From NCBI RefSeq assembly GCF_002025705.1, contig NZ_CP018846.1, positions 6,005,501-6,069,500 of the forward strand: a stretch of 64,000 nt of DNA, written 5' to 3'. Positions 43,808 through 52,332 of the stretch are shown here, in pieces. Below the pieces are notes generated by a model. That model worked only from the letters and a program-made list of their open reading frames with translations, made no database searches and was not told where the DNA came from. Position 1 is the first letter of the stretch, and each line of letters opens with the position of its first letter. Origin of the DNA: Pseudomonas putida. Its GTDB lineage: Bacteria; Pseudomonadota; Gammaproteobacteria; Pseudomonadales; Pseudomonadaceae. The position numbers were made by a program, and so were the translations under genes.

Positions 43808-44906
43808 GGCCCAGTACCTCCACGTCTTCAGCCCAGCGGCGGGCGCGTTCGAGCAAATGGTGCGTGTCGTGCGGCGAGCCCTGTATCGACAGAATCAGCT
43901 GCCCGAGCGCATGTTCGCCGATGGTCTCCACGCCACCCTGGAGCAGGCGCACGCGCCCGCCCAGTTCCGCGAACAGGTCAGACAGCGCGGGCTCGCCGAG
44001 CAGGGTGAGCTTGAGCACCAGCGCACTGTCACGGCCCACCGGGCTGGCGCGCAGGCTTGCCTGCAAAGCCGCAGGCAGTTTGGTCTGCAACGGCGCGAGC
44101 AGGGTGCGGGTGACCTCATGACGCGGGCTGCCGAACACGCGCCAGACTTCGCCCTGTTCGACGATTGCGCCACGTTCCAGCACCACCACGCGCTGGCAGA
44201 TGTCGCGGATCACCGCCATTTCGTGGGTGATCAGCACCACGGTCAGGCCCAGGCGCCGGTTGATGTCGCGCAGCAGTTCGAGGATCGACGCCGTGGTCTC
44301 GGGGTCCAGCGCCGAGGTGGCTTCGTCGCACAGCAGAATCTCGGGGTCATGCACCAAGGCACGGGCGATGCCGACTCGCTGTTTCTGGCCGCCGGACAGC
44401 TGCGCCGGGTAGACATGATGCTTTTCCTGCAGGCCAACCAGCTCCAGCAACTCGCGGACCTTGCGCTGGCGCTCGGCCTTGGCCACGCCCGCCACCTTCA
44501 GTGGCAGCTCGACGTTCTGCCACACGGTCTTGGCTGACATCAGGTTGAAGTGCTGGAAGATCATCCCGATGCGCCGGCGCAGCGCCACCAGGTGGTCCTC
44601 ATCGAATGGCGCGATGTCTACCTGGTCGATCAGCACGCGCCCCTGGCTCGGCTGTTCGAGGCGGTTGATGGTGCGCAGCAGTGACGACTTGCCAGCGCCA
44701 CTGCGGCCGATGATGCCGAAGATTTCACCACGGCGGATGTTCAGGTCGATGCCTTGCAGCGCGGGTTGCTGCTGGCCAGGGTAGGTCTTGCCCAGCCCGA
44801 TGAAACGGACATGGGCTTCGTTGACCTCCGGGCGCAGGGCCTGCTCCCTGGCCGTTGGCGGCGATGGTTGTGCGGTGGGCGCCCTGAGCGCGTTGGCCTG
44901 GCTCAT
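43797..44906 (-). CDS. metN: MetN-like ABC ATPase with C-terminal NIL domain
   Basis: 369 residues. Walker A GRSGAGKSS (about 67-75), Q-loop MIFQHFNLMSAKTVW, signature LSGGQKQRVGIARAL, Walker B ILLCDEATSALD. The C-terminal 100 residues hold a regulatory NIL domain (DSALVLKLTLLGEPALSDL) as in MetN, used for methionine feedback. About 30 N-terminal residues rich in Pro/Ala precede the domain. Next to metQ by one base. Confidence 0.88.
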   Translation of the reverse strand: MSQANALRAPTAQPSPPTAREQALRPEVNEAHVRFIGLGKTYPGQQQPALQGIDLNIRRGEIFGIIGRSGAGKSSLLRTINRLEQPSQGRVLIDQVDIAPFDEDHLVALRRRIGMIFQHFNLMSAKTVWQNVELPLKVAGVAKAERQRKVRELLELVGLQEKHHVYPAQLSGGQKQRVGIARALVHDPEILLCDEATSALDPETTASILELLRDINRRLGLTVVLITHEMAVIRDICQRVVVLERGAIVEQGEVWRVFGSPRHEVTRTLLAPLQTKLPAALQASLRASPVGRDSALVLKLTLLGEPALSDLFAELGGRVRLLQGGVETIGEHALGQLILSIQGSPHDTHHLLERARRWAEDVEVLGHVV

Positions 44907-44907
44907 G

Positions 44908-45708
44908 TCAGCCTTCCCAACCGGCCTGGTACAGGCTGCCATGGGCCTTGTTCAGTGCCGAACGCACGGTAGGCGAGTGCTGGTAGATATCGACGAACCT
45001 GGCCAGGCGCGGGTCATCCTTGCTCTGCGGGCGGATGACGAACTGGATCACGTATTCCTTGTTTTCCAGGCCATCGAACAGCAACGCCGAAGTGGCATCG
45101 AACGTGTTGGCCAGGCGGATGTAGGCCGGGTAGCCCTGGACCAGGTCGGCGTCGTCATAGGCGCGCACCAGCTGCACGGCTTCGACCTGCAGGATCTTGA
45201 GCTTCTTCGGGTTGGCGACGATGTCGTCCTCGGTGGCCTTGTAGCCGACACCCGGCTTGAGGGTAATCAAGCCGGCCTTGGCCAGCAGCTGCAGGCCACG
45301 GCCGCTGTTGATCGGGTCGTTGGCGATGGCCACGCTGGCGCCCTCGGGCAGCTCGGCGAAGCTCTTGTATCGCTTCGAGTACAGGCCGACGTTGTTGATG
45401 ATGCCCGGGGCATAGGGCACCAGGTTGAAGCCGGCCGCAGCCTTGGCGTTCTCCAGGAAGGGGATGTGCTGGAAGTAGTTCACGTCGATGTCGCCGCTGT
45501 TCAGGCTGACATTCGGCGCGATCCAGTCGCTGAACTCGATCAGCTTCACTTCCAGGCCTTGCTTGTGGGCTTCCTCCACCGCCGCCTCCAGGGGGATGGC
45601 GAAGGCCGCAGTGGTGCCGATCTTCAGTGGTTCGGCAGCGAAGGCACTGGCGGACAGGCCGAGGGTGATGGCGATGGCCGCGACGGGCCGGAACAGTTTC
45701 TCAAGCAT
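44908..45708 (-). CDS. metQ: MetQ-like (NlpA family) substrate-binding protein
   Basis: 266 residues. NlpA-family solute binding domain: KIGTTAAFAIPLEAAVEEA, IDVNYFQHIPFLENAKAA, VGLYSKRYKSFAELPEGASVAIANDPINSGRGLQLL. The signal peptide (AIAITLGLSASAFA) has no lipobox cysteine, so unlike E. coli MetQ it should be free in the periplasm. Start overlaps the end of the DszA-like gene by eight bases. Ligand undetermined. Confidence 0.85.
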   Translation of the reverse strand: MLEKLFRPVAAIAITLGLSASAFAAEPLKIGTTAAFAIPLEAAVEEAHKQGLEVKLIEFSDWIAPNVSLNSGDIDVNYFQHIPFLENAKAAAGFNLVPYAPGIINNVGLYSKRYKSFAELPEGASVAIANDPINSGRGLQLLAKAGLITLKPGVGYKATEDDIVANPKKLKILQVEAVQLVRAYDDADLVQGYPAYIRLANTFDATSALLFDGLENKEYVIQFVIRPQSKDDPRLARFVDIYQHSPTVRSALNKAHGSLYQAGWEG

Positions 45709-47092
45709 GGTGCAGGGCTCCAGTCGGGGCAGGGACAGGGGTGTTGCGGTAGGTGGAACCGGGGTGGTCGGCGCGCAGGTACGGGTCAGTGCTGGCGAAC
45801 AGCTTCTGGCGCAGGGTGCCGTCGGCGTAAGCGGTCTTGTAACGGCCACGCTGCTGCAGTTGCGGGACCACCAGTTCGATGAAGTCCTCGTAGCTTTCCG
45901 GGGTGACGGTGCGGGTCAGGTTGAAGCCGTCCAAGCCGGTGTCGTCGATCCAGGCGATCAGCTGTTCGGCTACCTGATCCGGCGCGCCGACCAGGGTTAC
46001 ATAGCGCCCGCCGAGGGCGTGCTGCTCCAGCAGGCGGCGGCGGGTCCAGGGGTTTTCCTGCAATTGGCGAGTGGCCGACTGGATGGCGTTGCCCTTGCTG
46101 GCGCCGATGGGGTCGTCCAGCCCGTAAGTGGCAAAGTCGATGCCGGTAGAGGCGGCGAAGTGCGCCACGCCGGCTTCCGCGCTGGCATGTTGCAGGTACT
46201 CGGCGTACTTGGCCTGTGCCTGTTGCTCGGTGGGTGCGACGATCACCGTGATGCCCATGAACACTTTCACTGCCTGCGGATCGCGGCCGGCGGCCTGGGC
46301 GGCCGCGCGCACCTTGTCGACCTGGGCGCGGGTAGCGGCTTGGTCCTGGCCGCTGATGAACACGCATTCGGCATGGTTACCGGCAAAGGCCAGGCCGCGA
46401 GGCGAGCTGCCCGCCTGGAACAGTACCGGCGTGCGTTGTGGCGAGGGTTCGCACAGGTGGTAGCCCTCGACCTTGTAGAACTCGCCCTGGTGTTGCACCT
46501 TGCGCACCTTGCCCGGCTCGGCGTACACCCGGCGTTGGCGATCGTTGACCACGGCGTCATCGGCCCAGCTGCCTTCCAGCAGCTTGTACAACACCTGCAG
46601 GTATTCATCGGCCTGGTCGTAGCGGCGATCATGCTCGGGCTGCTGCTCCAGGCCCATGGCGCGGGCGGCGCTGTCGAGGTAACCGGTAACGATGTTCCAG
46701 CCGACCCGGCCGTTGCTCAGGTGGTCGAGGGTGGAGAGGCGCCGGGCGAACAGGTACGGCGCTTCGTAGGTCAGGTTGGCGGTGAGGCCGAAGCCCAGGT
46801 TGCGAGTGACGCCGGCCATGGCCGAAACCAGCAGCAGCGGGTCGTTGACCGGCAGCTGGATCGACTCCTTGAGGGTCACGTCAACGGAATTGCCGTAGAT
46901 GTCATAGGTGCCGACGATATCGGCGATGAACAGGCCATCGAACAGCCCGCGCTCCAGCAGGCGCGCCAGGTCGGTCCAGTATTCCAGGGTCTTGTACTGG
47001 GTCGAGGTGTCCCGTGGATGGGTCCACAGGCCGTGGTTGATGTGCCCGATGCAGTTCATGTTGAAAGCATTGAGCAGGATCTGCTTGGCCAT
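45701..47092 (-). CDS. NtaA/SnaA/DszA-family FMNH2-dependent monooxygenase
   Basis: 463 residues. Luciferase-like flavin monooxygenase: MAKQILLNAFNMNCIGHINHGLWTHPRD, ERGLFDGLFIADIVGTYDIY, DHLSNGRVGWNIVTGYLDSAARAMGL and PVLFQAGSSPRGLAFAGNHAECVFI (each within 20 where quoted in parts) are typical of the DszA/NtaA clade. It needs FMNH2 from a separate reductase. It overlaps the DszC-like gene by one base. In this setting desulfurisation of an organic sulfur compound is likely; true dibenzothiophene use is not implied. Confidence 0.87.
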   Translation of the reverse strand: MAKQILLNAFNMNCIGHINHGLWTHPRDTSTQYKTLEYWTDLARLLERGLFDGLFIADIVGTYDIYGNSVDVTLKESIQLPVNDPLLLVSAMAGVTRNLGFGLTANLTYEAPYLFARRLSTLDHLSNGRVGWNIVTGYLDSAARAMGLEQQPEHDRRYDQADEYLQVLYKLLEGSWADDAVVNDRQRRVYAEPGKVRKVQHQGEFYKVEGYHLCEPSPQRTPVLFQAGSSPRGLAFAGNHAECVFISGQDQAATRAQVDKVRAAAQAAGRDPQAVKVFMGITVIVAPTEQQAQAKYAEYLQHASAEAGVAHFAASTGIDFATYGLDDPIGASKGNAIQSATRQLQENPWTRRRLLEQHALGGRYVTLVGAPDQVAEQLIAWIDDTGLDGFNLTRTVTPESYEDFIELVVPQLQQRGRYKTAYADGTLRQKLFASTDPYLRADHPGSTYRNTPVPAPTGALHHA

Positions 47093-48273
47093 CAGATGGT
47101 CCCCCGGCGCGGTGGGTTTGCGTTGTTCAGGTAGTAGTTGCCGATGGCGTGGTACTTCCAGCGCACCGGGTCGTGCAGGGTGTGCACGCGGGCGTTGCGC
47201 CAGTGGCGGTCAAGGTTGTGCTCGGCCAGGGTGGCCTGGCTGCCAGCCAGTTCGAACAGGGTGGTGCCGGCGGCGAGGGATACTTCCGTGCTGATCGCCC
47301 GTGCTTCGGCAACGGCAATCGAAGCGGCGGCGACGCTGTCGGTGTTGCTGTCGGCCTGGGCGTGGTCGAGGAATTCGCCGGCGCGTTCGAGCAGCGCTTC
47401 AGCAGCATGCAGGCGGATCACCAGCTGGCCGAAGCTTTTCAGGGTCAGCGGGTCGTCGCTGGCCTTGTCCAGGCCGGAGTCGACCCATGGCCGGCTGCGT
47501 GTGCGCACGAAATGCAGGGCATCATCCAGGGCGGCGCGGGCGATTCCGGTGTCGATGGCTGCGTGGAGAATCTGCGCCAGCGGGCCGACCGGGGTCGGGC
47601 GCTCGAAGGCACTCTGGAAGGGCACCACGTCGCCAGCATCGACCCAGACGTTGTCGAAAGTCACCGAGCCGCTGCCGGTGGTGCGCTGGCCGAAGCCGCT
47701 CCAATCGTCGATTACCTGCAGGCCCTGGCTGTCGGCCGGGACGAAAGCCAGCTGCTGGCGGCCTTGATCGTCAATCACCGAGGTCGGGATACGCTGGGCG
47801 TAGAGCGCGCCGGTGGCGTAGAACTTGCGGCCGTTTATGCGGTAACCGGCGCCGTCACGGGTCAGGCGGGTGGTGCGGTCGTGGGCGGTTTTCGTGCCCA
47901 GTTCGGCCAGGGCGTTACCGAAGCGGCGGCCTGCCAGCACTTCGGCGTAAAGGCGCTGCTGCTGCTCGGGGCTGCCGTTTACCCTCAGCACTTCCAGGGC
48001 ATAGAAGTGGTTCTGCGGGATCTGGCCGAGCGAAGCATCGGCTTGGGCGATGCGGGCGATGACCTGGGCCAGGGTGACGTTGGACACGCCAGCGCCGCCG
48101 AAGGCCTTGGGGACGCTGATGGCCCACAGGCCGGAGCGGGTGAACAGCTCCAGTTCGGCGTGGGGCAGGCGGCGTTCGCGGTCGCGCAGGGCGCTGTCGC
48201 GTTTGAGTTGCTGAGCGATTTGCTCGGCGGCAGCCAAGGCTTGGCTGTCGTTGGTGATAACTGATGTTGTCAT
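47092..48273 (-). CDS. DszC/SfnC-like acyl-CoA-dehydrogenase-fold monooxygenase 1
   Basis: 393 residues. N-terminal helical domain with LELFTRSGLWAISVPKAFGG and GQIPQNHFYALEVLR, a middle beta domain (GYRINGRKFYATGALYA), and a C-terminal helical domain ending LDRHWRNARVHTLHDPVRWKYHAIG. This is the flavin-dependent DszC type, not a beta-oxidation dehydrogenase: the last motif is the DszC hallmark. GGAGAAC precedes ATG 48273. Same operon as the DszA-like gene. Confidence 0.87.
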   Translation of the reverse strand: MTTSVITNDSQALAAAEQIAQQLKRDSALRDRERRLPHAELELFTRSGLWAISVPKAFGGAGVSNVTLAQVIARIAQADASLGQIPQNHFYALEVLRVNGSPEQQQRLYAEVLAGRRFGNALAELGTKTAHDRTTRLTRDGAGYRINGRKFYATGALYAQRIPTSVIDDQGRQQLAFVPADSQGLQVIDDWSGFGQRTTGSGSVTFDNVWVDAGDVVPFQSAFERPTPVGPLAQILHAAIDTGIARAALDDALHFVRTRSRPWVDSGLDKASDDPLTLKSFGQLVIRLHAAEALLERAGEFLDHAQADSNTDSVAAASIAVAEARAISTEVSLAAGTTLFELAGSQATLAEHNLDRHWRNARVHTLHDPVRWKYHAIGNYYLNNANPPRRGTI

Positions 48274-48291
48274 GGTGTTCTCCGGGGCCAT

Positions 48292-48360
48292 GGGGCCGCT
48301 CTGCGGCCCTTTCGCGACGCAAGGCCGCTCCCACAAGGGCTGCAGAGCAGCCCCAGGGCC
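48292..48360. repeat. REP-like element, family B variant
   Basis: GGGGCCGCTCTGCGGCCC hairpin, CGCGACGCAAGGCCGCTCCC, then GGGCTGCAGAGCAGCCC hairpin. It fills the 93-base gap between the two DszC-like genes and may weaken read-through. Confidence 0.7.
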
Positions 48361-48366
48361 CTCAAA

Positions 48367-49608
48367 TCAGATCCAGGAATGCCGGGCAGGCAGGGTGCCG
48401 TTGAGGTGGTAGGCGCCAACCGCGTGGTACTTCCAGCGCACCGGGTCGTGCAGGGTGTGCACCCGAGCATTGCGCCAGTGCCGGTCGAGGTTGAACTCGG
48501 CCAGGCTCGCGCGGCTGCCAGCCAGCTCGAACAGCTTCTCGCTGGCTTGCAGCGCGATCTCGGTGGTCAGCACCTTGGCCTCGGCCACGGCAATCGACGC
48601 CCGCGCTGCGGCGTCAGTATCGATCGGCCCGGCATTGACCTCGTCGAGCACGCGCGCAGCCTTGCGCAGCAGCGCCTCGGCGGCGTGCAGCTCAAGCTTC
48701 AGGCGGCCGATTTCGGCAATCACGTACGGGTCATCGCTGGCGCGCTCGACCTTGGCTTCGATCCAGGGCCGGGATTTCTCACGGACGAAGGCGATGGCAT
48801 CGTCGATGGCTGCCTCGGCGATGCCGGCATCGATGGCCGCCTGAATCAGCTGCGAGGCCGCACCCTGGATATTGGGCAGGTCGCGTTGGCGCCAGTTGTC
48901 GATGACCAGTTCGGCATCCACCGGTACCTGATCGAGCAGCACGGTACCGCTGGCCGTTGTGCGCTGGCCGAAGCCGGACCAGTCGTCGACGATGCGCAGC
49001 CCAGGGCTGCCGCGGCGGACGAAGGCCAAGCGTTGCCGGCCTTCGTCGTCCAGGGCCTTGACCGCCACCCAATGGGCGAACAGGGCACCTGTGGAGTAGA
49101 ACTTCTCACCGCTGATGCGATAGCCGTCAGCGCTACGGGTGATTCTGGCCTTGAGCGTCAGGGTGTCTTTGGTGCCACGCTCGGGGCCGGCGTTGCCAAT
49201 GCGCCAGCCGTCCAGCACGCTGCGGAAGATCAGCGCCTGCTGGGCTTCGGTAGCGGTCAGGCGCAGCAGCTGCAGCATGCCGAACTGGTTTTGCGGGATT
49301 TGCCCCAGGGCCGGGTCGGCGGCGCTGATCAGGCGGAACACCTCGGCGACGGTTGCGAACGAGACGTCCGGGCCGCCATAGGCCTTGGGCACGCTGATGC
49401 TGCCAAGGCCGCTACGGGTGAACTGTTCGATTTCTGCCCAAGGCAGCTTGCGTTGCTGGTCGCGACGGGCGGCCTGTTCACGGGCAATTGCGGCCAGCTC
49501 GTGGGCGGCTTGCAGGGCTTCGGCGTCGTTGCGCAGTACCTTGGCCGGCAGCAGCAGGGGCGAGCTGTCGAGGTCGCTGTGGAATCGGGTATTTGGCTGG
49601 GTGGTCAT
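48367..49608 (-). CDS. DszC/SfnC-like monooxygenase 2
   Basis: 413 residues, paralogue of the preceding gene. Shared landmarks: IEQFTRSGLGSISVPKAYGG, ALGQIPQNQFGMLQLLR, GYRISGEKFYSTGALFA, VIDNWRQRDLP replacing the paralogue's VPFQSAFERP, and the same LDRHWRNARVHTLHDPVRWK end. It has 20 additional N-terminal residues. Probably first gene of the sulfur operon running to metI. Two DszC copies for one DszA may mean two substrates. Confidence 0.87.
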   Translation of the reverse strand: MTTQPNTRFHSDLDSSPLLLPAKVLRNDAEALQAAHELAAIAREQAARRDQQRKLPWAEIEQFTRSGLGSISVPKAYGGPDVSFATVAEVFRLISAADPALGQIPQNQFGMLQLLRLTATEAQQALIFRSVLDGWRIGNAGPERGTKDTLTLKARITRSADGYRISGEKFYSTGALFAHWVAVKALDDEGRQRLAFVRRGSPGLRIVDDWSGFGQRTTASGTVLLDQVPVDAELVIDNWRQRDLPNIQGAASQLIQAAIDAGIAEAAIDDAIAFVREKSRPWIEAKVERASDDPYVIAEIGRLKLELHAAEALLRKAARVLDEVNAGPIDTDAAARASIAVAEAKVLTTEIALQASEKLFELAGSRASLAEFNLDRHWRNARVHTLHDPVRWKYHAVGAYHLNGTLPARHSWI

Positions 49609-49766
49609 CAGAACCGAACCTCACAAAGTGGATGCGTCGCTTCAGCTGATGGCGACAACGTTTGCTGGTCCGGTGGTCCGGTTTATATACCCTAATGGCT
49701 TATATGTTGTTTATGAACTAACAATTTGGAATAAGAATAGAAGCCTGGAAGTTCTTCGGATGTGCC
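49609..49766. promoter_or_regulatory. AT-rich promoter of the dsz-like/metNIQ-like operon
   Basis: The stretch 49682-49745 is nearly pure A+T interspersed with TTATATAC, TATATGTTGTTTATG and GGAATAAG (49728-49735). GGAATAA recurs upstream of other sulfur genes. It reads toward the DszC-like gene. Confidence 0.5.
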
Positions 49767-49830
49767 GACGCCATCGCGGATAAATCCGCTCCTACACGGC
49801 TGTAAGAGCGGATTTATCCGCGATGGCGTC
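49767..49830. repeat. Minimal REP doublet, family A
   Basis: GACGCCATCGCGGATAAATC and GATTTATCCGCGATGGCGTC are exact inverted copies with only about 24 bases between them; the longer spacer of the composites is missing. Confidence 0.9.
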
Positions 49831-49839
49831 AGTGAAGGT

Positions 49840-50598
49840 CTACTCGGAGGCAGCAGTACCGAGGAACTTGCGCAGGAACTGCCGGGTACGTTCTTCCTTC
49901 GGGTTGGCAAACAGGGCCTTGGCGTCGCCCTGTTCCACAATCACGCCCTTGTCGAAGAAGATCACCCGGTTCGCCACATCCCGGGCAAAGCTCATTTCGT
50001 GGGTAACGATGATCATGGTGCGCTTTTCCTCGGCCAGGCCGCGGATGGTCGCCAGCACTTCACCGACCAGCTCCGGGTCGAGTGCCGAAGTGGGTTCGTC
50101 GAACAGGATCACTTCAGGCTCCATGGCCAGCGCGCGGGCAATCGCCACGCGCTGCTGCTGGCCGCCGGAAAGGCGCCGTGGGTAGGCGTCTTCCTTGCCC
50201 GCCAGGCCGACCTTGGCCAGCAGCCGCCGGCCGAGCTCGAGGGCTTGATCACGCGGCGTCTTCTTGACGATCACCGGACCCTCGATGACGTTTTCCAGGG
50301 CGGTGCGGTGGGGGAACAGGTTGAAGTTCTGGAACACAAAGCCAGCCTGCTGGCGCAGGCGGCGGATCGCACTCTGCTGGCCGCTGAGCGGGCGATTGGC
50401 ATCGATGCTGATGGCGCCGATCTGGATCTGCCCGGCATCCGGAGTTTCCAGCAGGTTGAGGCAGCGCAGGAAGGTGGTCTTGCCCGAGCCGCTGGGGCCG
50501 ATGATGGCTACCACTTCACCCGGTTGCACGGTCAGGTCGATACCGTTGAGCACGGTCTGGCCCTTGAACTGCTTGGTCAGGCCTTTGGCGACGATCAT
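49840..50598 (-). CDS. tcyN: L-cystine ABC transporter ATP-binding protein TcyN-like
   Basis: 252 residues. Polar amino acid ABC ATPase: Walker A GPSGSGKTT (about 34-42), Q-loop FVFQNFNLFPHRTAL, signature LSGGQQQRVAIARAL, Walker B VILFDEPTSALDPE, H-loop IIVTHEMSF. Order with the permease and the FliY/TcyJ-like protein matches the tcyJLN (yecSC-fliY) cystine importer. One base separates it from the permease gene. Confidence 0.88.
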   Translation of the reverse strand: MIVAKGLTKQFKGQTVLNGIDLTVQPGEVVAIIGPSGSGKTTFLRCLNLLETPDAGQIQIGAISIDANRPLSGQQSAIRRLRQQAGFVFQNFNLFPHRTALENVIEGPVIVKKTPRDQALELGRRLLAKVGLAGKEDAYPRRLSGGQQQRVAIARALAMEPEVILFDEPTSALDPELVGEVLATIRGLAEEKRTMIIVTHEMSFARDVANRVIFFDKGVIVEQGDAKALFANPKEERTRQFLRKFLGTAASE

Positions 50599-50599
50599 C

Positions 50600-51268
50600 T
50601 CATTGCTCCTGGTCGTGCTGGTTGACCCGCGCTTCCATGCGGTTCTGGAAGTGCGCGAGGATGCTGCAGAGGATCCAGTAGATCACGGCAACGGCCAGGT
50701 ACATGGTGAACACTTCGAAGGTGCGCGCCGTGATCAGCTGCGCCTGGCGGAACAGCTCGGGCACCTGGATGGTCGCTGCCAGCGCGGTGTCCTTGACCAG
50801 CGAGATGAAGCTGTTGCCCAGTGGCGGCAGTGCGGTGCGCAGCGCCTGGGGCAGGATCGCCCGGCGCATGGCCTGGGTGCGGGTCATGCCGATGCTGGCC
50901 GCAGCTTCCCACTGGCCACGGTCGATCGAGGAGATCGCCGCACGCAGGATTTCGCAGATGTAGGCCGCCATGTTCAGCGACAGGCCGATCAGCGAGGCCG
51001 GGATTGGGTCGAGCTCGATGCCGATCTGCGGCATGCCGAAGTAGATCACGAACAGCTGCACCAGCAGCGGTGTGCCACGGAAGAACGATACATAGACCCG
51101 GGCCAGCCAGTTCAGCGGCAGGATCTTCGACAGCCGCATCAGCGCAAGGGCAAAGCCCAGCACCAGGCCGAAGAACATGCCGCCAACACTGAGCAGCACC
51201 GTATAACCCGCGCCCTTCAGCAGGAAGGGCGTGGAGTCGGCAACGAGTTGCAGGCTTTCAGCGATCAT
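50600..51268 (-). CDS. tcyL: L-cystine ABC transporter permease TcyL-like
   Basis: 222 residues with three to five membrane helices; HisMQ-type signature ICEILRAAISSIDRGQWEAAASIGMTRTQAMRRAILPQALR (quoted over two parts: ICEILRAAISSI and GQWEAAASIGM). Starts inside the last codons of tcyJ (four-base overlap). Confidence 0.88.
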   Translation of the reverse strand: MIAESLQLVADSTPFLLKGAGYTVLLSVGGMFFGLVLGFALALMRLSKILPLNWLARVYVSFFRGTPLLVQLFVIYFGMPQIGIELDPIPASLIGLSLNMAAYICEILRAAISSIDRGQWEAAASIGMTRTQAMRRAILPQALRTALPPLGNSFISLVKDTALAATIQVPELFRQAQLITARTFEVFTMYLAVAVIYWILCSILAHFQNRMEARVNQHDQEQ

Positions 51269-52059
51269 TTGGTGACATCGGCACCGAAGTATTTCTCGGA
51301 CAGCTTGGCCAGCGTGCCGTCGGCCTTGAGCTTGTCGATGGCCTTGTTGATCGCTGCCAGCAGCTCAGGCTCGCCCTTGCGCAGAGCCACGCCGCTTTCC
51401 AGGCGCGAGAAGGCATCGCCGGCAAGTTCAGTGTCCTTGGCCTTCTGGGCGTATTCCAATGCAGCCAGGCGGTCGATCAGGATGGCGTCGATGCGGCCGT
51501 TGCGCAGGTCGGCAAACTTGCTTGGGTCGTCTTCATAGGTGCGCACTTCGGCTTTGGGCACGTCCTGCTTGACCCACTGTTCGTAGTTGGTGCCCAGGCC
51601 CACGCCGACCTTCTTGCCGGCCAGGTCTTGCGCAGTCTTGATGTGCAGCTGCTCGGCTTTCTTCTTCAGGACCAGCGCCTGAATGCCGGAGATGGTGTAG
51701 GGCTCGGAGAAGTCGTATTTTTTCTTGCGTTCTTCAGAGATGGTCACCTGATTGACCACCACGTCCAATCGCTTGGATTCCAGCGCGGCGAGGATGCCAT
51801 CCCACTTGGTCGGCTGGATCTTGGCCTTGACCCCAAGCTCCTTGGCCAGCAGTTCCGAAAGCTCCACCTCGAAGCCGGCCAGTTTGCCGTTCTCGTCCTG
51901 GAAGCTGAACGGTGGGTAAGTGCCTTCCAGGCCCACGTTGATCACGCCTTTTTCCTGGATGGTCTTCAGCTGCTCGCCGGCAAAGGCCTGGCCGAGCAGG
52001 CCGGTACCCAGCAGGATGGCCAGGCTGGCGTTGAGAAGCGGTTTGGCAAATTTCGACAT
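51265..52059 (-). CDS. tcyJ: L-cystine-binding protein TcyJ/FliY-like
   Basis: 264 residues. Signal peptide (LLNASLAILLGTGLLGQAFA) then a family 3 solute-binding domain: GVINVGLEGTYPPFSFQDEN, LAGFEVELSELLAKELGVKA, VVNQVTISEERKKKYDFSEPY (parts). Close to E. coli FliY, a cystine-binding protein. First gene of tcyJLN, divergent from the serine acetyltransferase. Confidence 0.89.
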   Translation of the reverse strand: MSKFAKPLLNASLAILLGTGLLGQAFAGEQLKTIQEKGVINVGLEGTYPPFSFQDENGKLAGFEVELSELLAKELGVKAKIQPTKWDGILAALESKRLDVVVNQVTISEERKKKYDFSEPYTISGIQALVLKKKAEQLHIKTAQDLAGKKVGVGLGTNYEQWVKQDVPKAEVRTYEDDPSKFADLRNGRIDAILIDRLAALEYAQKAKDTELAGDAFSRLESGVALRKGEPELLAAINKAIDKLKADGTLAKLSEKYFGADVTK

Positions 52060-52332
52060 GTCAGGCCCCGCGCTTGTTGTGGAAGTAGTGGGTGGCGACT
52101 ATAGAGTTGGCTTGTTAGGCCTGGAAATAATAAAAACTTATTTTGTTATTCCCATTTTGATCTGTGCCAGGTTTTGGCTGCTTTGAGGGTAGGCCAGGAT
52201 GCTGCGGCCGTCATCGCGGCTTATGCCCGACTTAGCGCAGGATGGAATAAAGCGTTGTTTTTTCCAAGGGACGGATTTGCCGTAAAGTGGATTGCATAAC
52301 GACAGATTGGCCACCATCGGCAGGAGAACAGC
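52060..52332. promoter_or_regulatory. Divergent control region tcyJ/epsC-like
   Basis: 273 bases. GGAAATAATAAAAACTTATT and TTATTCCC lie at 52123-52153, giving GGAA-TAATAA and TTATTCC as an inverted pair. The rest has mixed composition. It should carry the tcyJLN and serine acetyltransferase promoters; CysB binding is likely by function. Confidence 0.55.

Noticed and set aside
45701..49608. Dibenzothiophene desulfurisation operon (dszABC)
   Set aside because: No dszB-like desulfinase is present, and DszA/DszC-like families cover many substrates.
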